DNA from: Corella eumyota
Taxonomy: Eukaryota; Chordata; Ascidiacea; Phlebobranchia; Corellidae
Assembly (NCBI GenBank): GCA_963082875.1
Contig: OY720098.1
Location: 13,578,001-13,642,000 of the forward strand
Length of the DNA: 64,000 bases
Direction: 5' to 3'
The notes beneath the pieces are model-generated. The model worked only from the letters and a program-made list of their open reading frames with translations. It searched no databases and had not been told where the DNA came from. Numbering within the stretch: the first letter of the stretch is position 1; each line of letters begins with the position of its first letter. The position numbers and the translations under genes were made by a program. Of this stretch, positions 32,600-43,959 are shown one piece after another.

Positions 32600-35500
32600 T
32601 TAATAAATAATCAATACTAAAGCACTAAATACTGTATACTTACTTGCAAAATAAAATCCTGGAAACATTATATACAAGGCATTTCTTAAATCACCAACTG
32701 TATGCTTTAAAGTAGCCACAACTATTGGAATATTTCCACCGACATTAGCTACCACAAATGCCCACAAAGCAACTGCTGTAGACCTAATTTCCAAAGGTAC
32801 CATTTCTACTAAAACTGTCATAGTAACACCATACCACATTTCAGCTAAAATTATATTTAAAAAAATGTTTTATTTTTTTTCCAAAATTTGATTCCATGGA
32901 TATAAACAATCAATTTAATCCTAGAGCATAATTATAAAATATGATTCCAATATTTTTAAATAAAAAATCTTTATAATATTTAGGTACAAGTACAATCACA
33001 AAAATTTAAGAAATATTTTCGATTTTTAAATGTTAGTTTTTTTACCGAATATGTAAGCAAATATAAGTGAAATAAAGCAGTAAGGAGGAGGTAAGTATAA
33101 AACAAGTACAGCAAGAGGAGAAGCAATTGCTTGACTAACAACAAGCACCCATAATCTTTGTGTTATACCTGCGAAAAATAAAATAATTTTTAGGACATCA
33201 GCTTAATATTGAAACACTATGTAACAACCTCGACAAATTTTTTTCAATATTAATAATGTTTTCTAAACTTTCTACATATATAATTTATTTAAAAACACAT
33301 GTTTACTAAGTTACCATAACTTGATACAATGAGATCAGAGATAATCCCCCCTGAAGCAATCCCTATTGACCCTCCCACAATTGAACATAAAGTCATCCAC
33401 ATTCCTAGGTTCGTACCTGGGTAGTATGTATCAAAGTAAATCTGTGTGTTGTATGCCCAACAAAAACTGGCTGTAATTATTTAAAATAATAATTAATATT
33501 TGTATATGGGCTTGGTGTACTTAAGTATAAAACATTTTATAGGTTTCATACCATTGGTTTTCAAAGTTGGTAAACATAACACTTTTTTTAAAATAATGGT
33601 TTATTTTTATTTAATTACATTTAATTGTGACATTGCAACCTTTAGATTATTTGCTAAAACTTAAACAACACTAACTGTTTCAAAGAAAAGTTAAATATAA
33701 GTATGATAGGTAAATTGTTTAAGCTATACCTGTATGTCTTACTGATGCAGCCAGGAGTAACATAAGAATAGCTGGATTGTGTAAAAATAACTTTATTGCT
33801 AACCATGCTGTAGGAAAAAATTGCACTCTTTCTGCAAAATTAATAATTTTGTTACATTTATCTTAGCCACCTATAAATCAAGGTAAAGTATACTATTGTT
33901 TTTTAAAACATATATATACTAACAGTATTTTTAATTTTAAAAAAAACAGCTAAATAATTACTACAAAAAACGTTTTAGAAATTTAACTTCACTTACCCCT
34001 AACATTTTTTTTTCAGATTTTTATAAAATTTTTAAACAATTACTTTTTACTTTAACTTTAGAATCATCGCCTGACAATAAGTTTTTTTCACATTTTTTTA
34101 ATTTTTGTAGATGAATATGAGCTGGGGAATCTTCATTTTCTTTAACATTTTTTGCAAACAAATTTTTTTTTCTTTTTGGCTCTTTAACTGTAAGAAACAA
34201 GAGTGACAAAACAAAAAATCCACTTAACCCACTTATAATGTAGCTCAAACGCCAACCCTAAAAATAATAAATCTTAATACAAAATAGATTTTGACAATAA
34301 TTTGTATTTTTTTGAATTATTAGATAACTTCTTAATATTAACAAACCTTAAACAGATAAAATCTAAATAGATTAATAAATAAAGTGAATGATATATAACT
34401 GTAGAAATGTATTTACATTTGCAGCTGTCACATAATTTCCCACCGCAAAAGCAAGACCATAACCAAAGTAAATACCCCAGTTGAATATACTCATACCAAG
34501 AGCCCTACTTTGTGTTTTAAACTTGTCTGCAACTATTCCAGCAGTTAGAGGTGCACAGCCTGCCTCCCTTTAAAACAACAATTAGTTACAAGTAAATAAA
34601 TAAATTGTGTTAAAAGCAAGTAATCAATCATGTGAAAAACTTTTATTTTTTTAAAGTGCTAAAGCAACCAAACTGGTAAGGTTGTAAAAAGCAAAGTAAA
34701 ATAGTGATTTTGAAAAAAAAATTTTATTTTACCCTGCACCATATCCAATTCTTAGCAACACCAACTGCCAATATTGGTTGGTAAATCCAGTTAGTAATGC
34801 CATAACAGAAAAGAAAAATATACACGCTGTCAACAACTGGATTCTAATAATTGGGGGAAAAATAAAAACATTTATTTATGTTATGATATTAAAAACTCTA
34901 AAATAATTAGTATTCATACCTGTTAAAAGTATCACCAACAATTGCAATAACAATTCCCATTACTGTAAATATAGCTATAAAACATGGTCCTGCTAGCAAC
35001 TGATATTCTATTCCTGATCCTAAGTAATCCCATCGGCATATTCCACTACCAACACACCTTTTTTAAAAAAAATAATAATATTAAAAAAACATATTTTTTA
35101 AAATTTGGTATTAAAATGTTTATTCTAGTATTTTTAATGTATATACTTCATTTTTTTATTACAATATTTTCTTAAATGCAGTGACAGCTAATGGGGCAAA
35201 GTATAAGGGTGATAAAATCAGAGACACCTGAGGGTATGTTTTACTTAAATAATCACTTTTTTAAATATGCTGGTCGAACCAACATGTCAACCGTTGCTGT
35301 TGCTTTCTAAAATATGACCACAGAACACTTTCCCTTGAGCCCATCCTTATGCCAGTTCTCTTTTTAGTGATTCTCATTTTTTTGCAGTCTTACCTTTACT
35401 CCCTCCTTTTGGTATTTTCCCATTTTTATTGGGATATTGCCATATTTTTTTCTAAAGCACATGTTTATTCATAATTTGTGGCTATTGTTTACATTTTTTA

Positions 35501-35807
35501 AACTAAATTGAAAAATTTTACTTAAAATTTTCAGCAAAAAATTATTTACCAAAAATGTTATCTTTAACAGGGTTTTCAAGTTCAAAAAAATTACTTACGA
35601 TGTAATATTTTTGTATTCCGAACAAGTCTTATTTGAAAAAGTTGCACTTTCGTTAAAAATACAACCCTGGTCACCAAACTTCAAATCTTGAGAAAGTGGT
35701 CTTGAAATTATTCCAATAAGAAAATGCCCAAGTTCCCCCACCGCATAACAACTCATTAAAATAATTGTACTACACCAATTCCTTATAGGCTCTCCATTAA
35801 AGACCAT
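32600..35807 (-). CDS. Spinster-like MFS transporter (9 exons)
   Basis: This is a 12-pass major facilitator of the Spinster-like group, whose characterised members export lysosomal or plasma-membrane lipids such as lysophospholipids and S1P; the substrate here is unknown. Exons on the - strand: 35807-35599, 35057-34920, 34843-34733, 34567-34417, 34257-34044, 33831-33730, 33470-33315, 33168-33046, 32844-32600. All phases fit; the product is 482 aa. Family marks are CRWDYLGSGIEYQLLAGPC after the first lumenal loop, GYGAGEAGCAPLTAGIVADK with RALGMSIFNWGIYFGYGLAF (MFS motif around helices 4-5), TVKEPKRKK closing the N-half, and EMVPLEIRSTAVALWAF in helix 11. The final exon reads into a hydrophobic tail and TAA without needing its GTAAGT donor; an AATAAA sits 5 bp beyond. 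A possible extra first coding exon lies at 36453-36381, in phase. Confidence 0.85.
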
Positions 35808-35849
35808 CTTATTGGTCAATTTTATCCCTGTTTTTTGCAATTTATACAA

Positions 35850-36850
35850 TTATCAAAATTATTGTGTTTATCAGTATCTTGTTCTTTAAAACAATTCTAC
35901 TTAAAAAAAGCTTTTGCTTTAGATTAACTGATTGAGGCAATACTGTAACAGGTTTGTTATAAAATTACCCAGTTTAATATTGTATTCACAGTTTTATTGT
36001 TACCGTCCTTATTCAAATAGAATCAAGTAAAACAATTATCAATATATACAATTACAATAATGCAATATAAAATAATGTTCCTACTTTGAAATTAATCAAA
36101 AAATTATATTAAACTATCAGATTAAAAGTAGCATACACTAACAGTACCAACGGTTGACAGAATCTTCGGCCATAAGGTTCGGCCTGCAAAAAAAAAATGC
36201 GGGGGGTCGGTGACGAAATTGCCGCGTAAAATGTCAGCTTAAGACCATATTTCACCGATAATCAAAATAAAATTTGACAAAAAGTATAATACATAAAAAA
36301 ATTTAACAAGTTGTTACGATAAGCATATAAGTTAAGTTTTTTTTTTATAAAATTGTTAACACTCCTAAAAAAGGAAATACAAAACGTTGATTCTCGATGT
36401 ATGGGAATTGTTGGTACAAGCGGCGCTGTTGCAATAGCACCGTTTCTGGTCATTTAAAAAAAACTCGAAAAAAAGGCGGTAACGGGAGCAACACAATAAT
36501 TCCTCAGATATTTCCGGGCACAGTGGATCGATAACCAAGTGTAAAACTCTTTATCGTGGAGCGTATACAAAGCATATGTACGCACAAATAACGACGTTGA
36601 AGGATGGCAATATCGTCTTAACAAACCAGGGCGAAGTCAAATGCCATTGTGGTGTTCATTAAATTAATCGTAACAATTTATATTTATTTGTGTTGTTCTA
36701 CATACACTAAATCGTTGGGTTAAAGTTCTTTAATTGCACGTTTCTAATTTTCCAATTAATGACGTCAAACGCACCACAGGTGCTTCAAGTAAAAAAGTGT
36801 TAATTTGTAAACCAAACACGTTTCTTTCATTTCTCAGTTGTAGAAAACAC
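35850..36850. other. Upstream region of the MFS gene
   Basis: It contains a possible 5' coding exon of the MFS gene (36453-36381, -). It also contains an inverted copy of the dispersed TTTTTGCAGGCCGAA repeat near 36180. A 60-codon frame on the + strand (36481-36663) has no recognisable domain or clear splice sites. Otherwise I see nothing. Confidence 0.4.
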
Positions 36851-37402
36851 CAAAGGTGGGCACCAAATCGTTAATGCGTTAAACGTTAAATAACGAAGTT
36901 TAATTTTTTTGTTAAAATTTAACTTTTAAGTTAATTTTAAAAATCGTTATCGGATCTGTTAACTTTCGTTAAATTGTGCTTCCGTTAAATTAAGCCCGTT
37001 AACTCAATATTTTACAAGTAAATCCATGGTAATATAAGGAATATATATGTTTAATATCGCCGTTTATCGGGTTTAATCGTCGCAATTTTTAAACGATGTA
37101 AGTAATTACTATCCAGCCACTTTTATTTGGGCATTGGGCCTAAGCCAGTTTTAAAAACTTCTTCTAAACCATTTTCGTCTAGTTAAAACATCGATTAAGA
37201 AAAAAACTATTTTTTTAAAATCCTTTTTTATAAAAAAGGTAATTTCTTTGTTTTTTTTAATTAAATATTAACGTTAACGTTTAACGATAACTTCCGTTAC
37301 ACTTGGTTTAATTTACCGAAAAAACGTTAGCGAAGTTACTGTTATGTGTAACGAATAACCATTTAACGAAGTTGCTTTTTCGTTTAACTGTGCCCACCTA
37401 TG
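36851..37402. mobile_element. Second hAT-type MITE with 8-bp target duplication
   Basis: The 552-bp element starts CAAAGGTGGGCAC and ends GTGCCCACCTATG, so its ends are inverted with one mismatch in 13. GAAAACAC flanks both sides (36843-36850 and 37403-37410), an exact 8-bp duplication. The interior is rich in TTAACGTTAA/GTTAAC motifs, many inverted, and has no reading frame. The termini differ from the 1994-2518 element, so this is a separate hAT family. Confidence 0.85.
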
Positions 37403-37577
37403 GAAAACACGTGCTTTCATTCTCTGTTGTAGAACCTACAGTAAAGTTAATATTGTGTTCTTTATTTAACGTTATAACAAACTACTTATTATTTAACCAT
37501 TCTATTTGAATAAGGCAATAAATTTGACAAACAAATTGTGTAATTATTGGCATCCTTACCATTCTATCTTCTTCTAG

Positions 37578-40189
37578 AGTTACTTATGGACGAGGCGGAC
37601 TAACACAACAGGTAAATAGTCAGTTATAAATGAATTTATCGAATTTTCTAATATGTTTTTCTTTTTGTTTTTCAGGTGCACTTAGTTGGTGAGAAAAAAT
37701 AAAGAGACGTCAGCGTACGATAGTCGGAAATCGGCTTTTACAAAGAAATACCGCAAGAATGGTGTAGTGGACAGAACTTTTATCCTTACTAAGGCGCTAG
37801 AAACGGTAACAATTCCTGTTGAGTCAACACTTAGGAGTATTATTGAGTAATGCGTGGTGTAGTATCTGAAACATATGCTACACTACATAAAGTTGTGAGT
37901 TCAACCCCCACTGCTCTCATGGCTGTAGCGGATGCCACCAATAGGATCCTAAACAGAACAAGACTTTCTAGGAATAAAATTTTATTAACAGTATTTAAAT
38001 AAAGTTTTGTTTTTTTTTTATATAAATAGTGTTTATTTTGTTTGTAAAATATTAAAAAACCTAATTTTTTATTATTAGTGGGAATTATTTAAAAAAAATA
38101 AATAGTGTTTAATTTGTTTGTAAAATATTTAATATGAAGTTTTTTAAAATAAATTTACTTATGCTGTAAATTTATTGAATAAAAATGTTATGAAGTTTTT
38201 GTGTCAAAGTAAACTACAAAACCACAATGGAGTTAGTGTACATTGTTGGTTTAAATAAAATTATGACGAGTTAACCTGTTATAATAACTAAAAATATACT
38301 TAAAATTTGTTTACTCTTAATTTTAGTATATTAAGATAACTTTTAATTGTTATGTTTCAGCAATTTATTAAACAATCATTTTGATTAATATTTTTAAAAC
38401 TACATCGTTTTTCGACTACAAGTTTTTTTCAAGCAGTAAACGTTCGCTTTTTAACTTTTACTCAATTTTAACTTTTTATATTCTGTATTTGATTTTTTCA
38501 GCTAGTAACGTAATGTATTTTTTTGTTAAGGTAGCTGTTGGCGCACCTAAAAAATAGCGTAAAAAATATTTAGTTGACGTTGACCAAAACTTTAAAAATA
38601 AATATTTAATTTATTAGGATTTTAGCTTTAAATTACATGAGTGTGTGTAAGGACTACAACAATTTCGTTGCATTGCTTTTTTTGGTAAACTTAAAATCTA
38701 GCAAACAAAACATATACATTGCACAGTTTTTAAAATTAAATGCTGAAACATATTAGGATAATAGTTTTTTTTAATATTTTTCTTTGTTTCATTCGGGTAA
38801 AAATATATTTTTATATAACTAAAAGTTAATAGCAAAACTTTTGTGTAATAGCAAAATACAGAAAAAAATTAAATAAATAAACATTTTACATTACTAAAAA
38901 TAAAAAAATCCGTGCTGTGAGTTGAGCAGATGATTTAAAAAAATACTTATTGCGAAGTGTGCGAACAAAAAAAGTATTTTAGATAAACCTTAAGTAGAAC
39001 TGCCATGTTACAGTCAGCATATATTTTTGGTAGTGTGGGAATATAATATGTATTTGAAGTTAATTTGAATTTATTTCATAGAAAGTAGATAAAATTTTTG
39101 TTGTAAATTTATTTTGTGAGGTTAGAATAGATATATTATTGCGATGCAGTTGAATATATGTCATGAGAATAAGCATAGCTTGGCCAAAGAACACGTGTGA
39201 TAATATGTATTTGGAGTGAATTCGACTTTGATTCATGAAAAGTAGCTTGGATTTGTGTTGTAAATCTTTTCTGTGGTGTGAAAACAGATATATTTTTGCG
39301 ATGCAGCTAAATATATGACAAGAAAATAAGCATAGCTTTATCAAACTACTCAAAATTACATATTTCGGTCTAACTGCATAGATATGGGAGTCATATTACC
39401 GGAAAATAATAGTCTAATCTTAAAACTATGGTACAGGGGAGTCTAGTTTATTAATAAATAACAATTAACTTGCATTAAATGCGAGACATAACTATACAGA
39501 AGAAGGTATATCGTATTTCTATACAAGCAAGACTTGCATAGTAGCAATATAAAATGAGCTACTTTTTTAGTCTTTGGTTCTTTTAAGAAAATGAATTGTA
39601 ACATTTGTTACAGGAATTTTTTAAATTAATTTGAATATAGTAATCACCAAGAGCAAGTACACAGAAATAAAGATTTACGATACAAATTTTGTACCAGAAA
39701 GTATGTGCATTTGTATGAGCAACTGTACGAAACAGCTCCACATTTACACGTCTTACGAGGCATTTATTAACTCAACAATTTTCTTATTTGTTAATGCGAC
39801 AGTTTAAGATAAAGTTTAACACTTACCAGACGTTTCATAATTGTTTTTTTTGTTTTTAGAAGTCTTTGCAACTAGATTTCCGCCCCCAACCGAACCGCAG
39901 ATTGTAAATGTGAGTGCTTCATCGTCAGGTAAAGTATTATTTTTTGCGATTAGCAAAAATATCTCATTTATTTGTTAAAGTAAAAACATAAGGTTACTTT
40001 ATACTTTTTTTTAATATTTTTAATTTACTGAGGTACCAGCCTTAAAATTTTTTTTCCTAAATAAAAGAAATCAAAAAATATGAAATGGGTTTAAAACATA
40101 TGATTTAATAACTAGAAAGAAAGGATACGACCGGAAATCCCATGCCACGTGTTGTATTGGAAGACATTAAGAGTAGATATGAAGGCTAA
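37578..40189 (+). CDS. Possible 3' part of an unrecognised multi-exon gene
   Basis: Four candidate exons fit one reading frame: 37578-37611 (TTCTTCTAG acceptor, GTAAAT donor), a 13-base exon at 37676-37688 (TTTTCAG, GTGAGA), 39860-39928 (GTTTTTAG, GTAAAG) and 40116-40189, ending in TAA. Phases agree at all three joins. The joined peptide is about 61 aa, with pieces YGRGGLTQQVHLV, EVFATRFPPPTEPQIVNV and GNPMPRVVLEDIKSRYEG. It looks like ordinary cytosolic protein, not repeat translation, but I recognise no family and found no convincing upstream exon. The 2.2-kb third intron holds SINE debris. The chain could be chance. Confidence 0.3.
37752..37935 (+). mobile_element. Two partial SINE copies, head to tail
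   Basis: GAATGGTGTAGTGGACAGAAC and CTAAGGCGCTAGAAACGGTA resemble the head and body of the 29.3-kb SINE with a deletion between. From 37850, GCGTGGTGTAGTATCTGAAAC, ATGCTACACTAC and GAGTTCAACCCCCACTG repeat the tRNA-like head with its B box. Both are fragments. Confidence 0.6.
37936..38500. other. AT-rich DNA without recognisable content
   Basis: A 25-bp stretch including AATAGTGTTTA.TTTGTTTGTAAAATATT is repeated at about 38025 and 38100. I see nothing else. Confidence 0.4.
38502..38771 (+). repeat. Dispersed repeat, copy 1
   Basis: This 270-bp segment begins CTAGTAACGTAAT and contains GTTGACGTTGACCAAAACTTT. It ends near CTGAAACATATTAGGATAAT. It recurs in the same orientation at 44506-44793. 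There is no coding content. Confidence 0.7.
39048..39350 (+). repeat. Tandem duplication of a ~150-bp unit
   Basis: Two adjacent copies (about 39048-39200 and 39202-39350) share ATGTATTTG, TTGTGTTGTAAAT, TTGCGATGCAG and AATAAGCATAGCTT in order, with about 15-20% difference. The open frame on the - strand here is a product of the repeat, not a gene. Confidence 0.65.
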
Positions 40190-41190
40190 CGATTTTTATC
40201 CTGAAAACAGGCAGATTCGGCAAAAGGAATACTTTCCAGCATATGGTAAATTACTTAACAAATAAAAAGGCATTTTGTTGCATAATACTAAAGTACGGGA
40301 TGCGGAATCGTATGTAAACCTTAACGAAATTTTGCCTTGAGGATTGAGGGACGGTTCGGGATTGACTTTAAATGTCGAGAGATGATGCAAATACGACTAT
40401 AAGGCAAAATGGAAAAATCCCATTCTTTTTCGCACTCATAGGATTTTTGTTAACGTTTGCATACGGTTTCGCTATTTCTCGCACCCGCAACTTTTCGCAT
40501 ATTAAATGAGAATTTAACTCCTATTTTTAAACATATTTTATTATTAATACATTAAAAAAATGCGTTTTAAGTACAATACATTTTTTTTAGAAATCTCCGA
40601 GCATGCGATCGAAAAAGATGTACAAATTATAATTTTCAATTCTGACGAAACTCACTACGCTTACTTAATACTTATTTTTTCGTTTTTTTTTCTTGTTACT
40701 TTTATTAGAGCAAAATATTTTTTTTACGAAAAGATTTTTTATACCACTTATTTTCTCTTTTTTTTTTGTTTGTTTTTTATTTCTATTTTATGTCGAAATA
40801 AATGTTCAGTCGTCTTTTTTACGTTTAACGTCGTTATGGCAATTTTTAGTTAGGTTGTTACTGTTTATTAAAGTTTCGAGTTGATTTAATTGTTTTGATA
40901 CTTAAAGCTAACAATTAAATGTAATGTTTGCATTAAATACTATCTAACGAAAAATTATTAAAGGTGATTTAAGGTCTTTATTATCATTTTTCTTATTTGT
41001 TAAATTATTTTGTAATAAAAAATGAAGATAAACAGAAATTATATATATCTAATAATGGTTAAAATGGTAAAAAAAACAATCGAAAATGTATCTCTAATTT
41101 TTAATTCTTATTAATTTTAATTAGATTATGCAATTCGTATACCTTTTTGAAGTGAAGTAAATTTTTTAAAAAGTAGTAAAAATAATTTTA
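40190..41190. other. Region with no supported gene
   Basis: Two overlapping frames at 40560-40884 are Phe/Ile-rich translations of AT-rich DNA. I do not call them genes. They adjoin a virus-like fossil and could be remnants of its flank, but no family signature supports that. Confidence 0.35.
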
Positions 41191-41199
41191 GTTATATTA

Positions 41200-42300
41200 A
41201 CGAACCAGATATAGAAATTAACGAAGATTTTTTGGTGCCATCGCTTTGTCGAGAAATTTTTACGGAACACAGTATTCAAAATAAACTTTTCTTATGGTTT
41301 TATTTCGGAAAATCTAATTTAACAGTCTAAAGAATTTTTATGCATCAAACAATAACGCTACTTTTATTCACACAGCAGTTTTTAAATTTAGACGACTTCG
41401 AATTGATCATTGAAAATAACTTTCAGTTCGACATCCTAAATTTGGCAATTTTACAAAGACAAAAATCTAGTTTTATTGCAAGACATGTTGTAATGCTATA
41501 CGTGTTTCCTATTCCAATTTTATTTATCGGTTGCTTAAAAATAATTTCAAACTATTTAGCGTGTGATTAGTTTTTATTTTTTCTTAAGAGGTAACGAAAA
41601 GCTTTATAAGGATAACCTTTGTCTATTTCGAGCAATCAAAAGCTTTTTAAAAAAACTAAAAAAAACAACCTTTAAGGCATACTCTACAAAAAGTAAAATT
41701 TTCATGTAGAACTCAGATGATATGGTACTCAAATTTATATAAAAATCATGTTAGTCTGAATAAAAATCTTAATAAATTCTGTAAAAATTTGGTCTGTGAT
41801 AACTGCTTAAAGGTGTTTAATTCATGGAGTATGCTTAGTAGACATCAAAAAGTAAAAAATTGTTCCAAGGAAATTAAATTTAAGTATTCTGGAAGAGTAT
41901 TTCGTCCACTCAAATTTATTTTTAGTAAACTACTTAAATTTGGTATTAACGTTGAAGCTGTAGATCAAATCAAATTTTTCGAGCAGGTTTTAATTTTGAA
42001 AAAACATTTTTTCGTAAAATTATTTTTTTTTCGAATCTTACTTACAATTCAGATAAAACTTCATGGTTAGCTAAGCATGAAATATTATCTGTAAGTATTT
42101 GTTTTAATTTTCCTCAGTTTACAGAACCGAAGTGCTTTGCGACAAGAGAAAATTTGACGGAACTAATTGATCAGTTTTTTAGTATCTTTGTTCAAATACA
42201 AATAATTTCCTTTCACAATTTGATTAAAAAGTTTGAAAATTTTTTGAAACAAATCGAAAAAAATTTAAGTATTTGATGACAAAGCAACCCGCCAATTCAG
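41200..42300 (+). mobile_element. Polinton/Maverick-like fossil, DNA polymerase B fragment
   Basis: The best-preserved part (about 41717-42000) has a C2H2-like cluster (CDNC...H...C) followed by YSGRVFRPLKFIFSKLLKFG. This is the zinc-finger lead-in and start of the exonuclease region typical of protein-primed type B polymerases of Polintons and adinto-like elements. A further stretch to about 42270 (FTEPKCFATRENLTELIDQF) fits the next part of that region. The element is clearly broken, with several interruptions; polymerase motifs A-C, integrase and capsid genes are not seen. It looks old. Ends and terminal repeats are not identified. Confidence 0.5.
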
Positions 42301-42872
42301 ACCTAAATTACATGCGCTTTCACCAAAAGATCAACTAATAAAACTACTTTATGTTTTGCCTATCTAGAAGCTTTTAAAGTTAACGAACATAGAAGCAAGA
42401 CTTTTTTTTGTTTTGGTGATTAAACTAAGCACTAAGCACGAATTAAAATAAGCACGAATGGACTTCATAAAATGCAAAGCGAACAACAAAAGAGCAATTT
42501 AATTAAGTTTTAACCACGCAAAACGCACAAGGCGAAGAAAATATTGGATTTAAGGTCCAAAATAACAATGTATACATGTATTCTCAGTTAAGGTTAGCCT
42601 TACCTATTTTACTATACTAAAAGAAAGGTATTACGAGATGGTCTTTTTGTATCTTGGAATAATAATTATTAAAAAAGTTCTTTTTCGAACCTGGATTCTA
42701 GACCGAAGGCCGCACGTAGTAGAAACGTAGTAAAAAATGTTATTTACCGTTAAGTGTAACGTTTAAGTAAAAAGTTAACCTTTTTTTTAAAAAAAAATTA
42801 TTAAAAAAATAAAATATCAATAACAAATTAACATATATATATATATATATATATAATATCAATAACAACTTA

Positions 42873-42905
<33 letters not shown>

Positions 42906-42985
42906 ATATGTTAAGTTGTTATTAATATTTTATTTTTTTAATAAGTTTTTATTAGTAATAGACAGGGTTTCTACGCCCGTTTTTA
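42300..42985. repeat. AT-rich spacer with palindromic (TA)n
   Basis: There is no gene. At 42815-42935 TAATATCAATAACAACTTAA and its inverse flank runs of (TA)n, making a long AT palindrome that could extrude as a hairpin. Confidence 0.6.
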
Positions 42986-43260
42986 TACGCCTGTTTGATT
43001 ACGCGCCCGTTTCGCGGTCGAAATTACGCGGCCTTTTTTTTCTCTAAAATTACGCACCCGTTTGGGTGTCGAAGTTACGCGCCCGTTTTTTTTTTAATGA
43101 CAGACAGGTTTCGTTGTGTCGAGGCTGTCAGAATTACAATACGCCCGTTTTTTCGTGCTCGTTTGTTTACGCACCCGTTTTGCAATCGAAATTACGCGCC
43201 GGTCTTTTTTTTTCTCTAAAATTACGCACCCGTTTGGATGTCGAAGTTACGCGCCCGTAC
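42985..43260 (+). repeat. GC-rich tandem motif array (TACGCRCCCGTTT)
   Basis: About ten copies of TACGCGCCCGTTT or TACGCACCCGTTT lie in a 270-bp island that is strikingly GC-rich for the window. A longer unit of about 170 bp, from TACGC.CCCGTTT to CTCTAAAATTACGCACCCG, occurs twice (43003-43090 and 43168-43258). The overlapping open frames here are repeat translations. Confidence 0.7.
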
Positions 43261-43515
43261 ATACTGGTTTTATTTACATCATTAGTTAAAAAGGTTTTTT
43301 TTGCTTGGTTCGGTTAAAATTTGAATGATTTGATTAAACTGCAATTTATTGTTCTTTTCGATTTGCTTTTTTAACTTATTGTGAATTTCGTACTTTGGAT
43401 TTTTAATTTTAAAGCGCTGCAAGTAGTTTTCGAGAGCGTAAATACCATTGTACTGATTTAATTTTATGTGAATGGAGCTAGCTATTGCATCTTCGATTAT
43501 CTCATCGATGCGGTT

Positions 43516-43959
43516 TTAAACCGGACAAGCTTCGTTTAAACTCTTTTCAGTACAGTAATAAAGAACATTTAAACAGTTTGGAAAATTTTCTGGGTATCCC
43601 AAAACATACACATCGTTTGCTAACAGCGCGTCAGCTAAATCGACTAGCTCTACTTGCAGCCATTTCGAGTTTCTACTGTAAGCACTTAATAAGCCTGATG
43701 TTAATCGACAACTTTGAACCAACACATCATCCGGAAGCTTTCGTTTTCGATCCAGATCTTCCAATAGACTTTGAAAAGATTTACGTTTTTCGATTTTGGT
43801 AAGCTTAATTTTTTTCATTTGATTTTCTTTAGTCTTCGATACAGTTGCAATCGAAAAGTCACTTTGTACCATTGTACTTGGTGCGGGTTCACCCAATTCA
43901 GATGAAATCAGTTCAGACAAAAAACTAAAGCTGTTCACTTGTGATTGAGTCATTTTCAA
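43516..43959 (-). CDS. Unrecognised ORF near the Polinton-like fossil
   Basis: A 147-codon frame opens with ATG at 43959 and has balanced amino-acid composition, with a Lys/Arg-rich segment near residues 45-75 and a Leu/Val/Ala-rich helix near 105-125 (ELVDLADALLANDVYVLGYP). I recognise no domain. Its less AT-biased composition stands out from the flanks and suggests real coding ancestry. Position beside the polymerase remnant suggests it belonged to the same fossil, but nothing in the sequence proves it. Confidence 0.35.
   Translation of the reverse strand: MKMTQSQVNSFSFLSELISSELGEPAPSTMVQSDFSIATVSKTKENQMKKIKLTKIEKRKSFQSLLEDLDRKRKLPDDVLVQSCRLTSGLLSAYSRNSKWLQVELVDLADALLANDVYVLGYPENFPNCLNVLYYCTEKSLNEACPV

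Noticed and set aside
39060-39353. 97-codon ORF on the - strand
   Set aside because: It is the translation of a two-copy tandem duplication with no domain.
42995-43317. Overlapping + strand ORFs
   Set aside because: They are products of the TACGCRCCCGTTT repeat array.
43485-43802. 105-codon ORF on the + strand
   Set aside because: It overlaps the - strand ORF at 43516-43959, which has the better protein texture; this one is its shadow.
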